From Amorphophallus konjac (Eukaryota; Streptophyta; Magnoliopsida; Alismatales; Araceae): a stretch of DNA of 64,000 nt. Shown here in pieces: positions 56,070-64,000 of this stretch. The translations under genes were made by a program, and so were the position numbers. Position 1 is the first letter of the stretch, and each line of letters begins with the position of its first letter. Location of the stretch: the NCBI GenBank assembly GCA_022559845.1, contig CM040126.1, positions 120,194,886 to 120,258,885 of the forward strand, read 5' to 3'. The notes under the pieces are model-generated. The model did not search any database and was not told where the DNA came from. It was given only the letters and a program-made list of their open reading frames with translations.

Positions 56070-57318
56070 AGTTGTATAGCAAGATTGAATGAAATAAAAT
56101 TCCCTCTCCAATTCATTCAAACAATTGTTGGTACATCAGATAGGCAAATGCCAGTACATCACATAGCAAAAACCAAAAATCCGTCCAACACCGCTTCAAG
56201 GGGCCATCGCTCGGCTGACTCGGTCTTGATCTCCTCGCGTCCGGCCACTGACTCTGCCTCGTGTGGAAACTGGCTCGGACAAGAGGTGGTCGAGCCAGTT
56301 GGCTCGAGTGGCCCGTGACAAAGGTGACAGAGGGACTGCAGAAGGGAGGCCACCTTTAAACGTTGAGGAAGACTACCTCCCAAGTTGGCAACAACCAAGA
56401 AAAAGGAGCGCCGTGAAGGCCTCCCCTCTCCCAATCTGCCAACTCCTTGGAAGGAAGGAGAGAGCAAGCAGCCCCCGAAGAGTGAAAGAAATGAAGAGCA
56501 GAAGAGGGAAAAAGAGGCTGCAGATGGAGGAAGGCTTCGGTGAGGAGGGAACTTGATGCGCCTCCCCCCCCATGCAGAGGGGGAGTGGCGGCAGGCTTCC
56601 CTGATACCCCCATCCGTCCTCCGCCTCGGCGCCCGCCCGGAAGCCACGCCGGAACTGAGAAAGGGCAAGAGCCGTGCCCTCACACGTCGAAGCCCTCTCC
56701 AGATCCGCGCGGCGACCGTCGGACCCGTCTCAAACCCACGCGGCGACCGTGGGACCCATCCAACAAGCTAGGACGGCAAGAGCCCTCTGCTCCCCGGCGG
56801 CGGCGGCGTCGCCCTCCAAAGGATCCTCCATGCTCTGAATGCAACGGCACAACGTAGAGTGAAGAGGAAGGAGTGAGGAAAGACTGTTAGAGAAAATCCC
56901 AAGCAGTAAAGAGGAAAGGGCGCCTTTCGGTCCTTCTTATAGGCCAAAGGAGGCTACACACCTTAAATGACCCCCCCCCCCTCGAAAACACGCCAAAGGA
57001 TTTCTCCCCTGAATAGTCACCTCCAACTCCTCGTTTCCCGCCCTAGCGGGATTCACGAAGCGGCCTGGCATTCAAAGCGTGAAGGAACGAAAGGACGCCC
57101 CGTCAAAAGTCTACCAAATCAGCATGCGAAAACCGCGCAGAACATATCGGCACCTCCCAACTACTCCAGATACGCCAACCAAATCACGGCAAAGATGGTA
57201 CTCAAACTGAGTAAGTCGTTCATTATCACACAAAAAGGAAACTCTCTAAAAAGAGGAAAGAGAGACAAAAAGGGAAAGAGGCGAAACAAGGCAAAATACA
57301 TCAGGTCTCGGGCCCACT
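56070..57318. other. Spacer between pol and antisense gene in C
   Basis: Pol and the antisense gene converge on this stretch. It has purine-rich and C-run parts (near 56970) and short frames without known domains. It may hold the 3' UTR of the antisense gene. No terminator-like signal was recognised. Confidence 0.5.
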
Positions 57319-59966
57319 TTAACGCTCGAGAACGGCGGAAGGGGACGCGTCATCCCCAGCACCTTCGGTGACGGCCGGCTCGGACACTGACCTCGCCTGG
57401 GCGAGAACTGTCTCGGTCATGAGCCCTCCCGAAACGCCCGGAGCCGGTGACCCCGATGGAGGCGACCCCTCCGAATCTTCCCCGACCGACGATGAGGAGC
57501 AAGAAACCGACTCATCCGAGTCATAGCGCTGGCCAAAGGGGAACTCGATCGCGGAGTTTTGCTCGTCGGCGTAGTTTACCGCCCGGCGATAGCCCTGCTT
57601 GAACCCCTTTCGGGCGCCCCGGCGAAGTGCTACCTCGTAATAGGGTAGGGCGGCTTCCAGCAGGTCGGCCGAGTAAGCATCCGAGCTCCTATAGCGCTCG
57701 ATCACCTCCACCTCGATCTGCCCCGCCCTTTCGACGAGCTCGACCCGAGCCCGCTCCGCCTCGGCCGCACGCTCCTCCGCCCTCGCCAGACGCTCCTCTA
57801 CCTCGACCATCCTCCGCTCGGCTTTGCTCGCACGCTCCTCCGCCCGGGCCAGGTCCACCTCAGCCTCAGCGCGGAGGCGCTCCGCCACCTCCGCCCGATC
57901 TAGCAGCTCGGCGCGTTCGAGCTCCCAGCGATTGTCTAGCTCGAGGCGACGCAGACGCTCCTCCTCCAGGGATCGGCTTGTCCTCTCAAGAGACTCTCGG
58001 GTCTTGGCGAGCTGTTCGGTCAGCACCCCGGCTTCCAGTCGGCTCGCCCGCGCCACCACCCGGAACGCGGAAAACTCTTGCCGGAGCCCCTCATGCTCCC
58101 CCTTGAGTCGGGCAAGTTTCCTTTCGCATCCTCCAAGGGTCCAGGCGAGTTTCGACCGCTCCGCCTCCGTCCGGGCGTGCGCCTCCGACATCAAAGCCGC
58201 TGACCGAGCTATGACCAGGCCGCCCTCCATCAGAACATCAAGGATCCCGGGGGGGGGGGGGTTATTGCACCTTTCTCCCCCCTTCGTCCTTGCGGCGATC
58301 GACCGGCAGACCCGATACAGGTAGCCCGTAATACCGAGCCTTTCCAAGGGCTCCGGCAGAGGGAACCGCTCCGCCACTGGGCACCCCGCCAGAAGGCTCT
58401 GCCCGAGTGACGGAGCTGACCGCCTCGCGCACCACGGTAGGTTGGGGTTGTGACGCCTCCCTGGGCGAACCCCCAACCTCGACCGGCGCCGCGGGACCGA
58501 CCGCACCGGGAGCTTCACGCACCTGGGGCTGCAACGCCCTCGCGGGCGAACCCCCAGCCCTGCCTGTCTCGGCCCGCACCTCGTCGACCGAGACATCACC
58601 GCCTCCGACCGATCCCCCGGTCTTAGCGTCAACTACCTCGACATCGACCCCCTCTACCCCCGTGGGGGGGAGAGCCGACCCATCGCCGCCCTCTGAAGGG
58701 CCCCCGGTCTCCTCGGCCCCCTCTCGCCTGGCAGGTGGGGGAGCTGGCCCCGAGGGGTCGGCCCCATCTTGCCCCCGAGAAGGGAGCGCCGCCGAGCCGG
58801 AGTCACCCCGGCGATAGAAGGAAGACCTGCCTTCTTGGCCCGTTTCCTGACCTTCGCGGCCTCCCGCAACTTTCCCGCCGTGGGATCCTTGCGCTTCGTA
58901 CCAGTTGGTCGTGAAGATCCCTCGGGGGCCACCCCCTTGCCCTTATCTCAGGCTTGGGCGCGACCCGCAGAAGCATCTGGTTCGTCGGCCGCCGAGTCAT
59001 CTCCCAGATCAATGACCTCAGCAGCTTCCTCCAGAGGTTCCCGCCTCACGTCTGCAACAAAGAAAGAAGACCCGGTCAGGAGAAAGAAAGTAACTACCAC
59101 CCCAGGAGAAGAACCTCGAGAGCGGTACCTATCGACGTCAACCGCGTAAGAAAACACCGTTCGATGTTCTCCGGCGTCACCAGCTCCTCGGTCGACTGGC
59201 GGTTATCCAGCAGACGAGCGGCCTGCCGCTCCACGTGGGGAGGGAACTCCTCCTGGCGAGGGGGAAGATTCGGATGAAAATTGGGCGAAACCAGACATCT
59301 CCAAGACTCGTCCGTCGCCTCCGCCTTCACCCAGAAGAATTGGGTCTTCCACCCCTTGTGCGAGGAGTCCTTCGCTGCGAGTGAGATGCAACTCCTGTTC
59401 CTCCTCGCCTAGATAAAGTAGAAGCCCTTCCCCGCCGACGGGTGCGCTTTCAACTCGAAAAAATAGTGAAAGAGGTCCAAGGAAGGAAAAATGTCGTGCT
59501 GACGACAGAGAATCTGAAAGGCAGAGAGAAGGAGATACGAGTTGGCCACCAACTGAATAGGCGCCATCCGGAAAAACTTGAGAAGCTTAAGTACAAAAGG
59601 CTCGAAGGGAAGGCGGAACCCACTCTTCCAAGCCAGAAGAAAAGTGCAAATGTGCCCCGTACGGCTGTCAAGACTCGTCTCATACGGGGCGGCGGCAGCA
59701 AAGCTGTACCTGAGAGGCAAGCGAAAACGATGCTCCAGCTTCCTCACCTCGGCTTCCCCCAACTCACTGCAATTGGGGACGGGCTCCCGCCTCACCTGCT
59801 CGATGTCCGAAGGCAGATCCGCCATCGAGCTGGAAGATGATCCCTCGCGCGAGCTCGAAGACTCCGGGGGGGAAGGAAGTTGCCGGACCGTCTCCGCGGT
59901 TACCCTCGCCAACTCCTCAAACGCCGCCGCAAGACTTTGCGTCTCCACTGTGCTCTCACGGCGCAT
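57319..59966 (-). pseudogene. Antisense gene of element C (gypsy-type transposon domain, coiled coil)
   Basis: The start is ATG at 59966 (MRRESTVETQSL). Exon 1 runs to 59129. A 77-bp intron (59052-59128) has GTACCG at the donor and CTTTGTTGCAG at the acceptor. Exon 2 runs to 57319. Exon 1 carries a segment (HICTFLLAWKSGFRLPFEPF, then QLVANSYLLLSAF) that resembles the family annotated as putative gypsy-type transposon (Transposase_28). Exon 2 has a basic KRKDPTAG region, then a long Arg/Glu/Ala coiled coil (about 58170-57670) and an acidic Ser-rich end. Lesions: stops at 59409-59411 and 58948-58950 and probably a frameshift at the G run 58251-58260. Antisense genes at this place are known in Tat elements; their role is unknown. 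Confidence 0.75.
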
Positions 59967-60243
59967 CAAGGAGCCCCAGAAGCAAAGAAACTAAGGAAAG
60001 CCTAAAACCCTGAGAAGCCTAGAACGACGAACAGCGCCCAACGCCTATAAAACCCTGAAGGAAGGCGGCGCGTCGTTCCGTGCTCCGAGAAAAGGGGGGC
60101 CCCTTCATTTCAAATCCGTCAGGATCAACATTACGGGCCCAGGCGACCACTACACGTGGCTCCATAACGCCAACAGAATTCCACCCACCTGAGCCACGCA
60201 GGTCCAAAGCCTCAAAAACTACTCGACCGAGCCTTCATGGCTC
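59967..60243 (-). promoter_or_regulatory. Upstream region of the C antisense gene
   Basis: About 280 bp between the antisense ATG and the polypurine tract. It must hold the promoter and 5' UTR of the antisense gene unless transcription starts in the LTR. No clear TATA box was found on the minus strand. Confidence 0.35.
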
Positions 60244-60263
60244 GGGAGTAGGAGGGGGACAAG
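60244..60263 (+). other. Polypurine tract of element C
   Basis: GGGAGTAGGAGGGGGACAAG directly before the 3' LTR. It is nearly all purine, as required for plus-strand priming. Confidence 0.8.
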
Positions 60264-61052
60264 TGGAGAGGGGAATTTCTGCAGCCCACTCAAAGAGCAG
60301 CCCAACAAGACCCAACAGGGTCCAACGAGGCAAGCTCACCTGAGTGACAGCCCACAGGGCCCACTTAGGAAAGAAAAGCCCAATGAACAAACACTCGAGG
60401 AACCAACTCTCCCCGGCGGCCCCTAGGCTCGGAGGGCCCGAGTAATGGTCAGGACACAAGGAGGGTCCGGCCCAAGCCGTTTCCCCGCCCGGAGGAGACA
60501 GGCATTCGCCGACCTATCCAACTCCTCTTTCGCCGAGCTATGCTCATCGCCCGGACAGGGCTGGCGTTTCAGAAGCTCGGCCAGACCGGATATTATCCGT
60601 TCGTGCTGCCGTTAAGAGTCCCCAACGGACAGGGGAATCAAGAAGCCGCCGGACTTCGAGGCGATAACATTCCCACGATAAGGCCATGAAAACCCACGTT
60701 GAGGACGTAACTCCCGCCGGAAACTCCTCAGCTTGCAGGACTCCTGAAGGCGGCGTACTATTTAAACCAGGGATACCCTCCGGTGGAAGGTATGGAGAAA
60801 AGGGCCATTAAGGCACTCATACACCCAAACTCTTGAGCACAGTCCGCTTCACCCCTCTGGTGGAGAGGAATCTCGCGCACTAATTTTTCTCCTCCCCATT
60901 ATTGCTTCCACCACAGCTCTACTGACTTAACCATCGGAGGGTTTTTCCCCAGGGAAACCCCCTAGGCCCTCTGATACGTTTCCCTGTCTTGCAGTTCATC
61001 TTCTGGTGATCCACAGCCCGCTCAGGACACAGCGCAAGATTTCGCCTCTTCA
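60264..61052 (+). mobile_element. 3' LTR of element C
   Basis: 789 bp, no length difference from the 5' LTR. TATTTAAA at 60759-60766. Confidence 0.95.
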
Positions 61053-61057
61053 GATAG

Positions 61058-62700
61058 ATTATACTTCTGTTGGGAAAATGTCATTTTCTCATAATTTAAT
61101 TACTGTATTTATGATAAAATAAATACATTTTAAATATCTTATTTTTTTGACAAAATAAATATATTTAATATCTCAGATTGGCTAACTTAAATTGTAACTT
61201 TAATCTCGTTCACCTCTCTCAAATACTTAGCTTAAAATATGACTTATTTTAAATCTGGGAAAATTAGGCGAAATTAGGCGCTATTGTGTCTAAGTCTATA
61301 ACTTAGAATAAAATTACGCCGACAAAACCTTTCTACCTAAAATAGAAGCATCATCTATTTTAGAAAGTTAGACAATGCAACATCTATGTTCGAAGGCAAA
61401 AGATTCCGTCTCAGTAGTTCCACCTAAAAAATCAAACTTGAATTATAGTTCGTCCACGATTTAAACTTAGAGAAAATAATATCCTTCCATTTAAAAGTTA
61501 AAGTTGGATGATTGATCACTCAAAATTTAAAAATAAATGGAGGACTACCTAAAATATAAAAGTAAATGAATGAGAAAACTTAGACGACACGTCATCTGAG
61601 TTAAAAAGTTGGACGATGCACCACACAAAAAGAGTTTCTTTTATCCGAATCTTAAGAGTAGGTGATACACCGTCTAAAGTTAAAAATTTGACAATACAAA
61701 AGTAGACGGAAGCATTTAAGCAAAAAGTTCAACGATACATCGTCTAAAAAATAAAAATAGGTGATATCACAAAAAAAATAGACGATTCAACATCTAAGAT
61801 AAATCTTATATGATACATCGCCTACAACAAACGCTTTAGTCCAATTCTCAAAATTAGGTTGCATAGTGCCCTAGTATAAAAATAAACGATAACACTTACA
61901 TTCAAGTGGAAAATTGGACGATGTAGCACCATTATATAGACTCTGGATGATAGAATACATTTTAGGCCATGTTTTACCTAAAATGTTAAATGAAAAATAA
62001 CAACACTTGAATCACCCATATATAAATTCAGACGAATCATGTAACATAATGACTAAGTGTAAAACTTAGACAATAGTCTCCATATCAAATAGTAGGCACT
62101 GACCTGTTGACCGTCTGAATACGGCCCACATTTATTACAATATACCCGTAGGGACATTTTATACTTCTCACGTGTAATATAAAAATATTGTGTGCTCAAT
62201 AGGTCTTGTCATATCATAGAGTGAGATATATTTTATGTTAGAGTTCTGATTTACTTTATGATTATAAAATCCATACATGCGCTCTGTATTTCAAATATAT
62301 TTATTTTATCTCATATCACTGTAATAACTCTGTATAAAAGAAACATATTACGTAAGTGTACAGAATATGCCTGCAGTAGAGACAGAGACTGACAACACAT
62401 AAAAGGAAGATATGTAGACAGAGAAATCATGGCACAGCAGAGCTCCAAACTCTATACAACTTGAACCGCCGAACATTGTGACTAGGTTTGGACCGTTGAA
62501 GGCAAATGTAGCCCGATCAGGAATGCAAGCAAGATGGGGGTGAATTGATTGTGCCCCCCTTTTAAAAATTAGATGCTGTGATGATTGGATAAGATTATAA
62601 AACACTCTAATCTCAAAACAAAAAGGATTAATAGCATGAATATCAAGCGAGATCTCACGGCTCCCCAACGACAATTTGTATGAACCACTCGGACAAAGTG
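61058..62700. other. AT-rich DNA with scattered inverted CGATG / CATCG motifs
   Basis: Between about 61360 and 61960, phrases such as GGACGATGCACC, CGATACATCGTCTAA, GGTGATACACCGTCTAA and GACGATTCAACATCTAA recur in a degenerate way about every 30-70 bp. This resembles the subterminal repeats of CACTA-type DNA transposons, but no CACTA terminus or transposase was found. No gene is seen. Confidence 0.4.
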
Positions 62701-62718
62701 TGAAATGTGCACAGATTA

Positions 62719-62732
62719 TATATATATATATA
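62719..62732. repeat. Short TA microsatellite
   Basis: Seven TA units in an AT-rich context. Confidence 0.7.
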
Positions 62733-62789
62733 ACTCTCCACTCACTGCATCACACAGGCAATCAAGACGGACAATGTAAAGCGACAATC

Positions 62790-63300
62790 ACACAGATAGC
62801 AAACCACAACACAAGAATTTTTTAGGTGGTTCGGACGCACGTAGTGCAGCCCTACGTCCACCCCTCTCAACTTGAGAGGATTCCACTAACCACGCTTCAC
62901 AACGGCAGCAAAACAAACACACACAGGCACAACGGCCCCACACACACGCGTGTTCTCGCACAAAGATGAGAAAACACGCACACTCGGAGACGATGCTCCG
63001 CCAACTGTATAAAGATTTGGAAAATGAAAAATACAGTAACCAGTCCAGATATCGATCTATGCTCAAATAAAAGTATAGGAATGAAAGTTCAAGAGTTCCC
63101 CCTCAGATCTCCAATAAATCCCGTCGATCGGAATGGTAGGGTACTTTTGGAGCTTGATCCTCGGAGTGGAGTGAGACCAGTCGTGCAGGAAACGCTCAAG
63201 AGAAAAGATCGTGAAGAATAGCTCGTAGATGACCTCCTACAGCATCTCTTCCTCCTCCTCCTTCGATGGTGCGACTCTCCTCTTCCTTCTACTGCAAGAG
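62790..63300. mobile_element. Possible fragment of another LTR element
   Basis: The stretch TTAGGTGGTTCGGACGCACG followed by CCTACGTCCACCCCTCTCAA resembles a phrase common in plant Copia-type LTRs (GTGGTTCGG...CCTACGTCCAC). No partner LTR or coding region is in the window. Low certainty. Confidence 0.3.
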
Positions 63301-63509
63301 AATGAAAACAATTAGCCCTTGAAAGATATGCATCGTATGAAAATCACAGGATACATATACCCAATGAAAAGGGATGCAAAATGACTTAAATGCCCAGCAG
63401 AGAAAACCCTTCAAAATGAGTCTTACATATGTATGATGCCCTAAGGGTATTAAGGTCAAGTTTGAATCCAAATGGATCCCAATTAGGAGGGTTTCGGACT
63501 TAACGATAT

Positions 63510-63710
63510 TGGGTCGTTCGCCATATTCGGTCGACCGATCGAAGGGATCGGTCGACCAAACTTTTTCATAGTTTTTTCCAGGGAGCTCTGGGAATTTCGG
63601 TCGACCTAAGCCAGGGGTTCGGTCGACCGAACTTTCTGAGGGTTTGATTCCAACAGCGCTGGGAAATTCGGTCGACCTAAGTGGAAGGGCCGGTCGACCG
63701 AAGTTTAGAA
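63510..63710. repeat. GGTCGACC palindrome repeats
   Basis: Three units of about 75-85 bp, each with two copies of TTCGGTCGACC separated by about 20-25 bp, followed by a TTT-rich or GGGTTTGATTCC spacer and a GCTCTGGGAA or GCGCTGGGAA phrase. No coding potential is seen. The last 300 bp of the window hold nothing I can name. Confidence 0.7.
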
Positions 63711-64000
63711 AGCCCAGATTTTATGAAATATGCAACAACCCCAATCTAGACAACTGAAATACATTCAAACAAAAATCCTTACCATGGATCCAACAGATTG
63801 AGAGAAATTTGAACCTGAACCTGCACTATGTACCCAAATATATTCATGTCAATTTTTCTTTAATCAATCCAAATGAAATACACAAACAGTTTGTTAAAGT
63901 TCCTTCAACCTGCTATAAGAAGCTATGTGATACTTCACCTATGAGAGTAAAATAGGGTCTTTCAATTCATTCGCAGCACAAGCTCACATATCAAATTGGA

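Larger units (their letters stand above)
46261..61052 (+). mobile_element. Element C: full-length Tat-type Ty3/gypsy element
   Basis: It has two 789-bp LTRs (46261-47049 and 60264-61052), TG...CA, and the duplication GATAG on both sides (46256-46260 and 61053-61057). Primer site at 47052, gag-protease, RT, RNase H, second RNase H, integrase, an antisense gene and a polypurine tract follow in order. Hand comparison of the LTRs gives 18 differences in 789 (about 2.3%), 17 of them transitions. Element F (49222-52764) splits it between protease and RT. Without F it is about 11.2 kb. Confidence 0.95.

Noticed and set aside
56159..56683. 174-residue minus frame downstream of the C antisense gene
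   Set aside because: Low-complexity composition, no splice link or domain found. Left as spacer.

Overview
This is a piece of a flowering-plant nuclear genome made almost entirely of nested LTR retrotransposons. I see no convincing intact host gene, rRNA or tRNA gene. The plant origin follows from Ty3/gypsy elements of the Tat type (two RNase H domains, a gene on the opposite strand between pol and the 3' LTR, and plant-type primer-binding sites), from a Copia-type tRNA-iMet primer-binding site, and from methylation-like C-to-T decay. I cannot name the species.

Layout. 1-2060: 5' LTR and leader of a minus-strand element (Z) that runs off the left edge. 2064-5425: noncoding minisatellites. 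5660-29700: element A (minus strand), with a broken gag and no pol; its 5' LTR is split by element B. 9686-27906: element B (minus strand, 18.2 kb, target-site duplication AGGGC). Its LTRs are nearly identical, but its gag and pol are badly broken. 29718-42173: gag of a related plus-strand element (D), carrying a solo LTR of the C family (33367-34152, duplication GGGAG). This is followed, without pol, by an intron-bearing minus-strand plant-mobile-domain gene and a 3' LTR (E) of a different type from D's 5' LTR. 42174-46255: non-LTR sequence with a possible MITE, palindromic repeats and a degenerate coding fragment. 46261-61052: element C (plus strand, 14.8 kb, duplication GATAG), a Tat element with gag, PR, RT, RNase H, second RNase H, INT and a spliced antisense gene. 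Inside C sits element F (49222-52764, duplication ATCTC): two 1.72-kb LTRs that differ by one base, around only 94 bp of internal DNA. 61058-64000: AT-rich sequence with short inverted motifs, then what looks like part of another LTR element.

How the parts relate. A, B, D/E and Z share a primer-binding-site type (TGGCACGCCCGGTGGGAC). A, B, D and E also share an LTR 3' block with a hairpin and a telo-box motif (AAACCCTAA), and A, B and D share a Gag. A keeps the Gag core but has no pol. B has pol but lost the Gag core. B's LTRs are almost identical although its genes carry many lesions, which suggests it was copied by proteins supplied in trans. Relative ages: F is younger than its host C, and B is younger than its host A.

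Strongest observations: the miniature element F; the telo-box array in D's LTR; the covarying LTR hairpin; the spliced antisense genes; and B as a young but coding-dead copy. All coordinates were read by eye. Divergence counts are hand counts.
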